Origin: JBFLXB01 sp964570625
GTDB lineage: Bacteria > Nitrospirota > Nitrospiria > 2-01-FULL-66-17
Direction: 5' to 3'
NCBI GenBank assembly: GCA_964570625.1
Contig: CAZMYW010000007.1
Location: 62,001 to 126,000 of the forward strand
Length of the DNA: 64,000 nt
A program made the position numbers and the translations under genes. The notes beneath the pieces are model-generated. The model did not search any database and was not told the DNA's origin. It saw only the letters and a program-made list of their open reading frames with translations. Shown here piece after piece: positions 50,436-59,543 of the stretch. The first letter of the stretch is position 1. Each line of letters opens with the position of its first letter.

Positions 50436-51154
50436 ACCCCGCACTCCTTCTCCGTTGCTGGTGACCCGTCGCTCGACCGTGGCAGGAGGGTGACCAAATT
50501 CGTCGCAGCCATCGTCAGGACATCCTGCAGCCGAACGTCTTCCGTGACCGCCTCCTCGACCACCTCGGTGCCGCCTTCCCCGGTCCAGACGATGTCTCCG
50601 CACCGGCTGTCCCACACGTCGCCGCGAAGCCGCACGCGCTGCACGCGCTCCATGGCTCGCTTGGGGGACGCGAGACCGGACGTGGGCCCCGTGGTCGCGG
50701 GTCCCGTCATGGCCCGTGTGGTGCGTTCGTACTGAACGATGCGAGTCACCAGAAAGTACCGCACACCTTCCACCGCGGCAAACCGCCGCAGCAGTCCCGC
50801 GTCGATCGTGCCGCGTTGCTCATAGTCCCGCATGAGTTGCGCCAAGTCCCCACCCATACCAACCTCCTTGGCACGGGCCACAGCGTCGCTCCGGGGAATC
50901 ACCCGTACCCTCTGCAGGTGGTTGGACGCCGCTTGGTCGAGCACGAATCCCACGTCCTCCCGAATGCCCTCGGGAGCGACCCCCGACGTCACCCCCAGCA
51001 GCGCGAGGCCGCCGGCCTTTAGCCGCGGCCAGTCAAAGTGCCTCGCGCGAAACAGCTGGTTCTCGTCGTGAGCGATCGACGGGCCCAGCGGCGCGGCGCA
51101 ACCTGTCGCCGTCCCCACGCTGAGCAACACGACGATGGCGAGGCGAACGATCAC
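50432..51154 (-). CDS. Uncharacterised lipoprotein between mtnP and pfkB
   Basis: A 240-residue protein with lipobox LSVGTATGCAAP. The body has alpha/beta pattern with VRYFLVTRIVQYERT and RLRGDVWDSRCGDIVWTGEGG, reminiscent of outer-membrane-associated CsgG/curli-type or LpoB-like domains, but without a safe match. GTG overlaps the mtnP stop (GTGA) and its end overlaps pfkB. Function unknown. Confidence 0.75.
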   Translation of the reverse strand: MIVRLAIVVLLSVGTATGCAAPLGPSIAHDENQLFRARHFDWPRLKAGGLALLGVTSGVAPEGIREDVGFVLDQAASNHLQRVRVIPRSDAVARAKEVGMGGDLAQLMRDYEQRGTIDAGLLRRFAAVEGVRYFLVTRIVQYERTTRAMTGPATTGPTSGLASPKRAMERVQRVRLRGDVWDSRCGDIVWTGEGGTEVVEEAVTEDVRLQDVLTMAATNLVTLLPRSSDGSPATEKECGV

Positions 51155-52041
51155 CGCGCTCCGCCACCCAGCAGAAGGGACAGACGCGCCTTCTCCCGAG
51201 CGGATATGGCCTCGGGCCTCGTGATCATCGCATGCCGAAGCGCCTCCCCGCACCGGCAGGCCCGCGCCACGGCGACCGTGGGGACCACCGCGGCCAACAC
51301 GCGTTTGGCCTTGGCCACGTTGTCGTGGAGGATCCGCACGACCGCCTCGACCGTCACCGCTGACTCTTCCTGGTGCCAGCAATCGTAATCGGTCACCAGC
51401 GCCAATGTCGCGTAACAGATCTCCGCCTCCCGCGCGAGTTTGGCTTCCGTGGCATTGGTCATCCCGATCACATCGACTCCCCATTGCCGGTACACCAGCG
51501 ATTCTCCGCGGCTGGAGAATTGCGGACCTTCCATGCATAGATAGGTGCCGCCCTCGTGGAGGGTCAGCCCCAGACGGCGGCCGGCTCCGGCCAGCGCGGT
51601 GGTCAGTTCGGGACAGACCGGGTCTGCAAACGCCACGTGCGCCACGATCCCGTTGTCGAAAAACGTCGAGTCGCGATGTCTGGTGTGGTCGTAAAACTGG
51701 TCGGGAACCACGACCTCCCCGGGATGGATGGTCTCCTTCATGCTGCCCACCGCGCTCACGGAGAGCAGACGCTCCACGCCAAGTTGTTTCATGGCGTGAA
51801 TATTGGCCCGGTATGGAATGCGGCTCGGCGAATGGCGATGACCCGCGCCATGCCGCGCAAGAAACGCGACGTCCACGCCGTCGAGGGACCCGACGGTGAT
51901 AGCGTCGGACGGCGCGCCGAACGGGGTCTTCACCCGCACGCGCTGTTGCGCCTTGAAGCTCTCTATCTCATACAGTCCGCTGCCCCCGATAATCCCGATA
52001 CGGGCGCGCGGAGCCGATGGCTTTTTTTTCGCTGTCGTCAT
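51151..52041 (-). CDS. mtnP: S-methyl-5'-thioadenosine phosphorylase
   Basis: A 296-residue PNP/MTAP-fold enzyme that splits 5'-methylthioadenosine to adenine and methylthioribose-1-phosphate. The phosphate-binding IIGGSGLYEIESF, the RHGAGHRHSPSRIPYRANIHAMKQLGV region, MEGPQFSSRGES and MTNATEAKLAREAEICYA blocks match the family, and DYDCW favours methylthioadenosine over purine nucleosides in general. Rest of the methionine salvage pathway not present here. Confidence 0.93.
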   Translation of the reverse strand: MTTAKKKPSAPRARIGIIGGSGLYEIESFKAQQRVRVKTPFGAPSDAITVGSLDGVDVAFLARHGAGHRHSPSRIPYRANIHAMKQLGVERLLSVSAVGSMKETIHPGEVVVPDQFYDHTRHRDSTFFDNGIVAHVAFADPVCPELTTALAGAGRRLGLTLHEGGTYLCMEGPQFSSRGESLVYRQWGVDVIGMTNATEAKLAREAEICYATLALVTDYDCWHQEESAVTVEAVVRILHDNVAKAKRVLAAVVPTVAVARACRCGEALRHAMITRPEAISAREKARLSLLLGGGAR

Positions 52042-52055
52042 TCCCTTCTCCGGTT

Positions 52056-52985
52056 CTACGAAACCCCGACGGCATCACCCACATGTCTGATCACGCGCGA
52101 GACGATCTCATGCACCCGAGCGTCAGCTGTCACGTCCACCCACTGGACCGTCGGGTCGGCGGCGAACCATGTCATCTGCCGCTTCGCATAGCGCCGCGTG
52201 TCGCGTTTGATCAACCGAATGGCCTCGGTCAGATCATACGCACCCTTCAGCGCCCCCGCGAGTTGTCGGTATCCCACCGCCCGCATGCCTGGGGCGTCAC
52301 TTCCGTATCCCTGCCGCATCAATCCCGTCACTTCATCCACCAGTCCGACCTCCACCATGGCATCTACCCGGGCGTTGATGCGGCGATACAGGTCCGCACG
52401 GTCGCGGCGCAGGCCGACGATCACCGCCGGGTACCGAGGGGCACGAAACCCGTGAGCGTGTTGCGTCGTGGAGAACGGCGTGCCGGTCAGTTCGAAGACT
52501 TCGACCGCGCGTAAGGCTTTGGACCAATCGTTGGGATGGATCGCCGTTGCCGAGGCGGAATCGACGTCGCCCAGCCGCCGGTAGACCGCGCCCGGCTCTT
52601 GACGCTCGCGCTCGATCCACACGCGGCGCAGCTCGGGATCAGCCGCGGGCCCATCACACAGCCCCCACAACAGGGCGCGGAGATATAGCCCCGTGCCTCC
52701 GACCACAAGCGCGCGCGCTCCGCGAGCGTGCAGCGCGTCGAGACACGCCCCCGCGTCGCGGCCGTATCGCCCTGCGCTGTAGGCTTCATCCGGGGCGACG
52801 AGATCGAGCAGATGATGCGGCACGCGTATCTGTTCGGCGGGGGTGGGTTTCGCAGTCCCGATGTCCGTCCCTCGGTAGACCTGGCGCGAATCCGCGCACA
52901 CAATTTCGGCGTTCAGCCGCTCCGCCACGCTCAACGCGACCTCGCTCTTCCCGACGCCGGTCGGTCCGACTAAACACACGATCAT
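52056..52985 (-). CDS. miaA: tRNA dimethylallyltransferase
   Basis: A 309-residue enzyme that prenylates A37 of tRNAs reading UNN codons. P-loop GPTGVGKSE, then the ADSRQVYRG and GGTGLYLRALLWG segments, and the C-terminal DTRRYAKRQMTWF are all intact. ATG overlaps the mutL stop (ATGA). Confidence 0.96.
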   Translation of the reverse strand: MIVCLVGPTGVGKSEVALSVAERLNAEIVCADSRQVYRGTDIGTAKPTPAEQIRVPHHLLDLVAPDEAYSAGRYGRDAGACLDALHARGARALVVGGTGLYLRALLWGLCDGPAADPELRRVWIERERQEPGAVYRRLGDVDSASATAIHPNDWSKALRAVEVFELTGTPFSTTQHAHGFRAPRYPAVIVGLRRDRADLYRRINARVDAMVEVGLVDEVTGLMRQGYGSDAPGMRAVGYRQLAGALKGAYDLTEAIRLIKRDTRRYAKRQMTWFAADPTVQWVDVTADARVHEIVSRVIRHVGDAVGVS

Positions 52986-54760
52986 CCCCGTCTCCCGAAG
53001 GCGCGCTCCAGATCCGCCGGGGTGAACCGCAGCGAGATCGGGCGGCCGTGCGGGCACGTCGCGTTACGCGGAGTCGACATGAGATCCCGAAGCAGCGCAA
53101 CAGTGGTCTCGTCATCCACGCGTTGATGCGCCTTGACGGCGGCGTGGCAGGCCGCCGTGGCCAAGAGCCGGTGCAGCGGGTCACGCGATTCCGTCGCGTC
53201 ATCGTCCACCAGCGCATCAACCATTTCGTACACCAGTGCGCGCCACTGGACCCCGGCCAGCAGCGCGGGGACCGCCCGGATCACAAACGTGTTCGTGCCG
53301 AACGCCTCGATGTCGATCCCCGCCTCGCGTAACACGTCGAGCCGCTCGCAGATCGCCAACGCTTGATCCGCCGGATAGTCGCAGGTTTCCGGAATCAGCA
53401 GCGGCTGTCTGGCAGAGGCACCTCGTGTATGTTCCACGAGCAAGCGTTCATAGAGCACGCGTTCGTGCGCGGCGTGTTGGTCCATGACGCGCAATTCACC
53501 GTCGACCTCCGTCACCAGATAGGTCCGGTCAAATTGACCGAAGTACCGAAACAACGGACCCAACGCCAACACACGCCCCGGCTCAGCGACGTGACGCGAA
53601 GGGACGACCGAGCGGTAAGCGACGGGCGACTCGCCAACACGGGAATGCTCCGACGCGGATTCGCGATGCAGGTCCACGTCGACTTCGAGCGTGTGTGGCT
53701 CGGAGGTACCCGGCAAGTCCGCGGCCGACAGTGCCTCGTGCAGAGCCGTGGTCAGAAGGCGGGCCACTTCGTCTGGCCGCGCAAACCGCACCTCACGCTT
53801 GGCGGGATGCACGTTCACGTCCACATCCGACGCCGGCAGGCGAAGGAACAACACCACCACGGGATGTCGTCCAGTCATCAGGCGTGTCGCATAGGCCTGA
53901 TCCACCGCGCGGAAAAACACCGGATGGCGGACCGGGCGACCGTTCACGTACCAGTCCTGGCTCTTGCGCGTCGCACGACCGATTTCCGGGAGAGAGCAAT
54001 ACCCGAACACCTCCAACGGGCCGCGCGCACCCTGTACAGGGATCAGGCGCTCCCCCATCGTCTCTCCACCGTACACCTGGGCCAGACGAGCGGCCAGGGT
54101 CCGCGCGGCCGGGTACTCCAACACGCTCCGACCGTCGTGGATCAGGGCAAACGCCACGTCCGGGTGCGCCAGCGCGTGTTGCTGCACCACCGCACTGATG
54201 TGGGAGAGCTCGGTGTTCGGTGACTTCAGAAATTTGTGGCGCACCGGAGTATGAACGAACAGGTCGTGGACCGCGATGACCGTACCCGATCGAGGCGGAC
54301 TCGGAGCCCGCTGAATCACCCGTCCGCCATCGAGCGCGATCTCGGCACCTTCGGCCGCCCCGCGCCGCGCGCTCGAAACCCGCACCCTCGCGACCGCAGC
54401 GATGCTCGGCAGCGCTTCGCCTCGAAACCCCAGCGTAGTCAACCGGTCGAGGTCATCGAGTGAACCGATCTTACTGGTGGCGTGACGTTCGAACGCAAGG
54501 CCGAGATCGTCGGGGCTCATGCCCTCACCGTCATCGGACACGGTGATGGACCAGGCGTCGCGGCACGCGGTTTCCACGTCGATCCGCCTGGAGCCCGCAT
54601 CCAGCGCGTTCTCCACCAGCTCTTTGACGACCGACGCCGGCCGCTCCACCACCTCCCCCGCCGCAATACAGTCGATCAACGCGTCGGGTAGGCGTCGGAT
54701 CCTCCCGGTTGCAACCCCGGAGGGAGGCAGTAACTCCTCAAACGGTAGAGATGGTGTCAT
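52982..54760 (-). CDS. mutL: DNA mismatch repair protein MutL with endonuclease motif
   Basis: A 592-residue MutL. GHKL ATPase motifs are ELVENALDAG, DDGEGM and GFRGEALPSI. The C-terminal domain has DQHAAHERVLYE, which fits the DQHA(X)2E(X)4E endonuclease motif, together with ACHAAVKAH and CPHGRP, so it should nick DNA like the MutL of bacteria without MutH. ATG at 54760 is 24 nt after a terminator hairpin; no separate promoter is evident between them. Confidence 0.95.
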   Translation of the reverse strand: MTPSLPFEELLPPSGVATGRIRRLPDALIDCIAAGEVVERPASVVKELVENALDAGSRRIDVETACRDAWSITVSDDGEGMSPDDLGLAFERHATSKIGSLDDLDRLTTLGFRGEALPSIAAVARVRVSSARRGAAEGAEIALDGGRVIQRAPSPPRSGTVIAVHDLFVHTPVRHKFLKSPNTELSHISAVVQQHALAHPDVAFALIHDGRSVLEYPAARTLAARLAQVYGGETMGERLIPVQGARGPLEVFGYCSLPEIGRATRKSQDWYVNGRPVRHPVFFRAVDQAYATRLMTGRHPVVVLFLRLPASDVDVNVHPAKREVRFARPDEVARLLTTALHEALSAADLPGTSEPHTLEVDVDLHRESASEHSRVGESPVAYRSVVPSRHVAEPGRVLALGPLFRYFGQFDRTYLVTEVDGELRVMDQHAAHERVLYERLLVEHTRGASARQPLLIPETCDYPADQALAICERLDVLREAGIDIEAFGTNTFVIRAVPALLAGVQWRALVYEMVDALVDDDATESRDPLHRLLATAACHAAVKAHQRVDDETTVALLRDLMSTPRNATCPHGRPISLRFTPADLERAFGRRG

Positions 54761-54783
54761 CACGGTGAGGGGAAGGTTGTCAG

Positions 54784-54814
54784 TTAAAAATCCGGCTCGG
54801 TGTTCACCGAGCCG
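54784..54814 (-). terminator. Intrinsic terminator after pal-cpoB
   Basis: Read leftward, CGGCTCGGT (complement of 54806-54814), a 4-nt loop, ACCGAGCCG (complement of 54793-54801) and then GATTTTTA form a textbook terminator. It lies just beyond palindromic element copy 5. Confidence 0.8.
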
Positions 54815-54938
54815 AGCCTGTTCAGGAACCGGCCGGATGCCAGGCGGAGCGAGCACCGGAGCGGAGCGTACTCCGTGTGTACGTGAGCACCGGAAGCGCA
54901 GCGACAACGCCGCAGACGGCCGTTCATGAACAGGCTCC
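54814..54938 (-). repeat. Stop-codon-abutting palindromic element, copy 5
   Basis: Ends GAGCCTGTTCAGGAA (54814-54828) and TTCATGAACAGGCTC (54923-54937) are inverted repeats. Read leftward, it begins with GGAGCC immediately after the TAA of cpoB (54939-54941). It has the short form with the core only. Confidence 0.82.
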
Positions 54939-55826
54939 TTACCGAAGTTCGGCTAGCTTTTCCTTGGCAAGATTCGCCTCACTCGCCCGCGGAAAATCCT
55001 CCACCACCCGCTTGAGCGCAGCCCGCGCTTTCACCTTGTCGCCGACCGCGGCGTACGCGAACCCTTCCTTCAACAAGGCGCCGGCCAACTTCTCGTTTTT
55101 CGGGAACTGCGAGATCAGCCGGTCGTACTGTTCGATCGCTTGAGGAAACTGTTTGGTCTGATAATAGGATTCCCCCAGCCAATACACGGCGTGCGGCACC
55201 AGAATCGAATTGGGGTACTGTTGAAGAAACCCCTGAAACCCCTGAATCGCGAGATCGTAACTGCCTTTGATGAAGTCGTTGTATGCGAGGTTGTACGCCT
55301 CAACCGGGCTGAGTCCGCTTCGGGGCGTGCGCCCTGGAAGCACTACGCGTTCCTCCCCCGGCGTGGGCGGCGAACCGGGGACCGCGCCCGGGGTCGGCAC
55401 CAGGCCAACCGAGCCCTTGCGCTCTTGCTCAGCCAGCCGCATTTCGAGGGCATCGATCTTCGTGGTGGACTGGTTCAGCCGAAAGGACTGATCGTCCACG
55501 GCTCTGGACAACTCGGAGACGCGGTGGGCCTGCTCTTCGAGCCGCCCCTGGATGGTTTGGACGTCCGTTGCGATCTGGTCCAGCCGAACCACCAAATCCA
55601 CCTGACTGCGCTGCCCGGTCGCGGATCGTTCCTGGGTCTGTTTGTCGATCGACCCCAACCGCCCGGCGATCTGATCGACCTGTCCCCGCATTACCTCGAG
55701 ATCGGTCTGCACGTCGACCAACGCGGTTTGCGTCGCACAGCCGGTCAACACGACGCAGAACAGCCACAGCGCGGGGTGAAGCGCCGACGGCCGGTAGCGC
55801 GGTCGAGCCCCTATCGGCGACCCCAT
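54939..55826 (-). CDS. cpoB: Tol-Pal system protein CpoB (YbgF)
   Basis: A 295-residue lipoprotein-type CpoB: lipobox VLTGCATQ, a coiled coil (QVDQIAGRLGSIDKQTQER onward), a Pro-rich linker and a C-terminal TPR domain (AYNLAYNDFIKGSYDLAIQGFQGFLQQYPNS type). In E. coli CpoB is periplasmic and soluble; the Cys here points to a lipid anchor. It coordinates outer-membrane constriction with peptidoglycan synthesis. ATG at 55826 has no clear ribosome site; a GTG 15 nt upstream is possible. Confidence 0.9.
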   Translation of the reverse strand: MGSPIGARPRYRPSALHPALWLFCVVLTGCATQTALVDVQTDLEVMRGQVDQIAGRLGSIDKQTQERSATGQRSQVDLVVRLDQIATDVQTIQGRLEEQAHRVSELSRAVDDQSFRLNQSTTKIDALEMRLAEQERKGSVGLVPTPGAVPGSPPTPGEERVVLPGRTPRSGLSPVEAYNLAYNDFIKGSYDLAIQGFQGFLQQYPNSILVPHAVYWLGESYYQTKQFPQAIEQYDRLISQFPKNEKLAGALLKEGFAYAAVGDKVKARAALKRVVEDFPRASEANLAKEKLAELR

Positions 55827-55839
55827 CAACAAACGCACG

Positions 55840-56382
55840 TCAGCGTAAGGCAAGGTGAGCCCGCCGGTTCTTTCCCCAGCACGACTCCTGATGCTCGCGG
55901 CACACCGGCTGCTCCTCGCCGTACGTAATCGTCGACAGATTCGCGCCCGGGACGCCCAGCGCCACGAGCACGCGCTTGACCGCTCCGGCGCGGCGCTCGC
56001 CCAGCGCGAGGTTGTATTCGTTGGTCCCGCGCTCGTCGCCGTGCCCCTCGATCCGCAGTTGCATGGTTCCACGGGCCATGATCCACTTGGCATTCTGCTC
56101 CAAGGCGGTCCGACCGGCGGACGTGATGTCGGATTTGTCGAACTCAAAATACACGTCGGCCAATCCAGCTCCCGAGGGTTGAGCCGACGGAGGAGCCACT
56201 GCGCGCTCTTCGGCGGCCACCGGCGGCGAAACCTCTTCGACGGACGGAGCCGCGGGCGCCGGGCTCGTTTGCTCCGACGCAGATTGCACCGCGGTCTGGG
56301 GTTTCTTCGGACAACCGGAAAGGAAAACTACGAGGGCCGCGGATCCCGCGACAACTGTCCAAACAGAGCGTGAACACGTCAT
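55840..56382 (-). CDS. pal: Peptidoglycan-associated lipoprotein Pal
   Basis: A 180-residue lipoprotein with lipobox VFLSGCPKK, a Pro/Ala/Glu-rich linker, and an OmpA-like domain (VYFEFDKSDI, then IEGHGDERGTNEYNLALGERRA) with the Asp and Arg that bind diaminopimelate. ATG at 56382 follows GGGAGG. tolQRAB are not in the window. Confidence 0.95.
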   Translation of the reverse strand: MTCSRSVWTVVAGSAALVVFLSGCPKKPQTAVQSASEQTSPAPAAPSVEEVSPPVAAEERAVAPPSAQPSGAGLADVYFEFDKSDITSAGRTALEQNAKWIMARGTMQLRIEGHGDERGTNEYNLALGERRAGAVKRVLVALGVPGANLSTITYGEEQPVCREHQESCWGKNRRAHLALR

Positions 56383-56495
56383 ACGAGCGCCTCCCTGTGT
56401 CAAGAACTAATCCCGTGGACGCGCGAGCGCCCAAACCACAAACGGGGTTCAGAATACAAAGAACATGGCCAAATTGCAAGGCAGAACGGGCCGGC

Positions 56496-56525
56496 TTGAC
56501 CCGCCCGTTCGAGGCGTGGTACGCT
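56496..56525 (+). promoter_or_regulatory. Possible promoter of the MBL-fold gene, near-leaderless
   Basis: TTGACC (56496-56501), 18 bp, TACGCT (56520-56525), then 12 nt to the GTG at 56538. A transcript would start about 5 nt before the start codon. Confidence 0.45.
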
Positions 56526-56537
56526 CCCGCCCGATTC

Positions 56538-57494
56538 GTGACGTATCTTATTCCGGGATATCGACTCGCTGCCCTCGCCGCGCCGCTTTGTCTGGCTGCC
56601 GGCGTCCTCGCCACCCCACCCGCCTCGATGGCGGCCGCCCTGGAGGCCATCGCCCCGAACGTATATGTCTTCCTCGGACCGGCCGGGGACGCCAATGCGG
56701 GCGTAATCATCGGCGATCAGGGCGTGGTGGTCATCGACTCGAGCCCCACGCCGGAATCCGCCCGGCGGCTGGCGGCGGAGATCAAACGCCTCACGCCCAA
56801 ACCCATCCTCTACGTCGTGTTCACTCATGCACACGGCGACCACACGTTTTCGGTCCACGAACTCGCCCCCACCAAAGGCATTATCGCCCACGTGTATACC
56901 AAGGACTACCTGGTCGGGCACGGCGCTGACCACCTCAAGGTCTATCGCCAGCGACTGGGTGAGACCAAGACGCAGGGCGCCAAGATCACGCTGCCGACTG
57001 TGACATTTCCGGACATGTACGACATCCCGCTCGGCAGTGAGCACATCCTGCTCTTCTACCAGGGTCGCGGGCACACGCGAGGCGACATCGTGGCCTATCT
57101 GCCCAAGGCCCACGTGTTGTTCACCGGCGATCTCGCCTACGCGGGGCGGTTGCCGTGGATCGGCGACGGCTACGCCAAGGAATGGCAGGAAACGTTGGAC
57201 CGCCTCGCTGTGCTGGACGTAACCACGATCGTCCCGGGCCACGGGCAGTGGGGCGGCAGACCGGTGTTGACCACGTTCCGCGAGTATTTGACCGACCTCT
57301 ACTCCGCGGTCTTCGTCACCTGGATGATCAAACGCCCGATCGGGGCCGCAAAAAAAGAAGTCCAACTCCCCAAATATGAGAGCTGGCTGAAATACAAGGA
57401 ATGGCTGCCGAATAACGTCGAGCGCGTCTACCAGGAACTCGTGGCCGAATCCGAGGGCAACCCGCCCTACGAAACCATGCCGCCGGCGCAGTAG
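56538..57494 (+). CDS. Exported metallo-beta-lactamase-fold hydrolase
   Basis: A 318-residue MBL-fold protein with signal peptide (ending near PPASMAAA). Metal ligands: THAHGDHTF (HxHxDH), the His in GRGHTRGD, the Asp of FTGDLAYAG and the His of VPGHG. The set is complete for a binuclear zinc (or iron) site. It resembles the quinoprotein-linked, SoxH-like exported group more than true beta-lactamases; substrate unknown. The GTG at 56538 gives the signal peptide; the frame is open further up but overlaps pal. Confidence 0.88.
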   Translation: MTYLIPGYRLAALAAPLCLAAGVLATPPASMAAALEAIAPNVYVFLGPAGDANAGVIIGDQGVVVIDSSPTPESARRLAAEIKRLTPKPILYVVFTHAHGDHTFSVHELAPTKGIIAHVYTKDYLVGHGADHLKVYRQRLGETKTQGAKITLPTVTFPDMYDIPLGSEHILLFYQGRGHTRGDIVAYLPKAHVLFTGDLAYAGRLPWIGDGYAKEWQETLDRLAVLDVTTIVPGHGQWGGRPVLTTFREYLTDLYSAVFVTWMIKRPIGAAKKEVQLPKYESWLKYKEWLPNNVERVYQELVAESEGNPPYETMPPAQ

Positions 57495-57532
57495 TCGGCG
57501 GGCCGTTTCCCAGCACGTTCCCGCTTCACCTT

Positions 57533-59539
57533 TCAGGCTCGCGTATCGTGCACCGCGAAAAATCGCTGCACGTCCACCAACGAACTCGTGAGCGGTGCCG
57601 GAGGGAGGGAGTCGAGAAAGAACCGGCCGTACCCGTGCGTGAGCAGACGCCGGTCAAGGATGGCGATCACGCCGCGGTCCCGCCGACTGCGGATCAACCG
57701 ACCGAAACCCTGCTTGAGCCAGATCGCCGCCGCGGGCAGTTGATAGGCTGCGAACGGATCGATCCCCTCGTTCTTGAGCGCGTCCGTCCGCGCCTGGACG
57801 ATGGGATCGTCCGGCGGGGCGAACGGGAGCTTGTCGAGCACCACGCAGGAGAGCGCCTCGCCCGGGACGTCGATGCCCTGCCAGAATCCCATCGTGGCGA
57901 ACAGGACGGATGGCGACGCCTTGAAGCGGTCGATCAACGCCATCCGCGGACCGTCGCCTTGTTTCAAGACGGGATAGTCGAGTCGCTGGCGGCAGGCCTC
58001 AAACACTCGATCGAGCGCGCGATGGCTGGTGAATAACACGAACGCGCGGCCGCGACTTGCCGCGACGATCCGGACTACTTCGTCGGTCACCGCGTCGATG
58101 AAGCGCGGATCCCGTGGAAGCGGAAATTCCCGAGGGACGTACACGAGTGCCTGCGTCTGATAGTCGAACGGCGAGGCCAGAGCCAGTTCCTCGGCGTCGT
58201 CGATTCCCAAGCGGTTTCTCAGGTAGCCGAACGACCCGCCCGCGGTCAGAGTGGCGGACGTGAGGATACAGGGCATGCCCGACGAGAAGAGGGTCTCTCG
58301 CAGGATCGACGAGACGTCCAGCGGTGAGGCCGAGAGGCGCACCGCGGCGCCGATGGTCTCGACCCAATACACGTATGCGGGATCTTCCGCGCGCCACAAA
58401 AACCGCACGTCGCGCGCGAGGGCGCCCACGCGTTCGGCCAGCCTCGCCCATCCCTCGCCGCGGGCGCCCAACGCGTCGATCCCTTGCTTCACGTCTGCCA
58501 ACCGGGCCAGCAGATCGAGCCTGGCAGCCGCTGCGCGGTCCGCGCCATCCGGTGCCCACCGCACCCGCACGGCGTCAGGGCCTACGACGATGCGCAGCGC
58601 GTCAAACGCGCGTTCCGCCACGGCCTGCACGCGATCCGCGGCCTCGGACAGCGTCGCACGACCCGACGCCTCGTGTTCGGGCAGCGGTTCACGTCGGAGG
58701 TCGGCGAGCAGATCACGGACGCGATAATACGACACGCTCACTCCCCAGTGGCTAGTCGCCACCTCTTCGAGCCCATGGGCCTCGTCGAAGATCACCGCCG
58801 TATGGTGCGGGACGATCGAACCCGACGCGTGCGACCCCGCGGCAAGATCTGCAAAGAAGAGGGCGTGGTTGACGATGACCAGGTCGGCGCTAGCGGCCCT
58901 GCGCTTGACACGCGTCAAAAAACACGGTTCGTACCGCGGGCAGCCCGAGCCCAGACATTGTTCCGCGGTCACCGACACCTGCGACCAGAGCGGGTCGTCA
59001 TCCCCCAGCCATCCCAACTCCGCGCGATCCCCGGTCTCGGTCTCCCGAGCCCACTGACGAATCGCGTCGGTGGCGGGGCTGGTGTAGATCAGTCGCGAAT
59101 TCGCCGCGTCTGCGTCCTCCAACCGGTACACACAGAGATAGTTCTCCCGGCCTTTGAGCACACACCACTCCACCTGGCGGTCGAGCGCACGCTCCACCAG
59201 CGGCAATTCGCGCGAGGCCAGCTGATCCTGCAGCGCCTTGGTCCCCGTAGAAATGACGACTTTCTTGCCGCTGAGCACTGCCGGGAGCAGGTAGGCCAGT
59301 GTTTTCCCGGTTCCGGTCCCCGCTTCGACCAGGACGATCCGGTCGGCATCGAGCGCATCCGCCACGGCGCGTGCCATGGCCGCTTGCTGGAGCCGCGGCT
59401 CAAAACCCGGCACCGTGCGAGCCAACGGCCCGTCGGGCTGCCATGCCGCCTCGACCGCGTCGATCAACCGATCGTCGTTGGAATTGACACGATGCGAGAG
59501 CACGATATCTTTATGGCGCGATTGGTCTGACGGGAGCAC
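57533..59539 (-). CDS. dinG: DinG-type ATP-dependent DNA helicase
   Basis: A 668-residue XPD/DinG-family helicase that unwinds 5' to 3'. Walker A EAGTGTGKT, DEAH box, and the late FATMGFWQGIDVPGE and LKQGFGRLIRSRRD motifs are intact. Four Cys (YLC, EQC, SGC, EPC around residues 135-206) are placed as in the [4Fe-4S] domain. Start is uncertain: GTG at 59539 or GTG at 59503; both have weak ribosome sites. Confidence 0.92.
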   Translation of the reverse strand: MLPSDQSRHKDIVLSHRVNSNDDRLIDAVEAAWQPDGPLARTVPGFEPRLQQAAMARAVADALDADRIVLVEAGTGTGKTLAYLLPAVLSGKKVVISTGTKALQDQLASRELPLVERALDRQVEWCVLKGRENYLCVYRLEDADAANSRLIYTSPATDAIRQWARETETGDRAELGWLGDDDPLWSQVSVTAEQCLGSGCPRYEPCFLTRVKRRAASADLVIVNHALFFADLAAGSHASGSIVPHHTAVIFDEAHGLEEVATSHWGVSVSYYRVRDLLADLRREPLPEHEASGRATLSEAADRVQAVAERAFDALRIVVGPDAVRVRWAPDGADRAAAARLDLLARLADVKQGIDALGARGEGWARLAERVGALARDVRFLWRAEDPAYVYWVETIGAAVRLSASPLDVSSILRETLFSSGMPCILTSATLTAGGSFGYLRNRLGIDDAEELALASPFDYQTQALVYVPREFPLPRDPRFIDAVTDEVVRIVAASRGRAFVLFTSHRALDRVFEACRQRLDYPVLKQGDGPRMALIDRFKASPSVLFATMGFWQGIDVPGEALSCVVLDKLPFAPPDDPIVQARTDALKNEGIDPFAAYQLPAAAIWLKQGFGRLIRSRRDRGVIAILDRRLLTHGYGRFFLDSLPPAPLTSSLVDVQRFFAVHDTRA

Positions 59540-59543
59540 GGCG

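Noticed and set aside
56538..57494. Beta-lactamase resistance gene
   Set aside because: The metal site is complete, but the surroundings and the length of the C-terminal part fit the non-lactamase exported MBL group.
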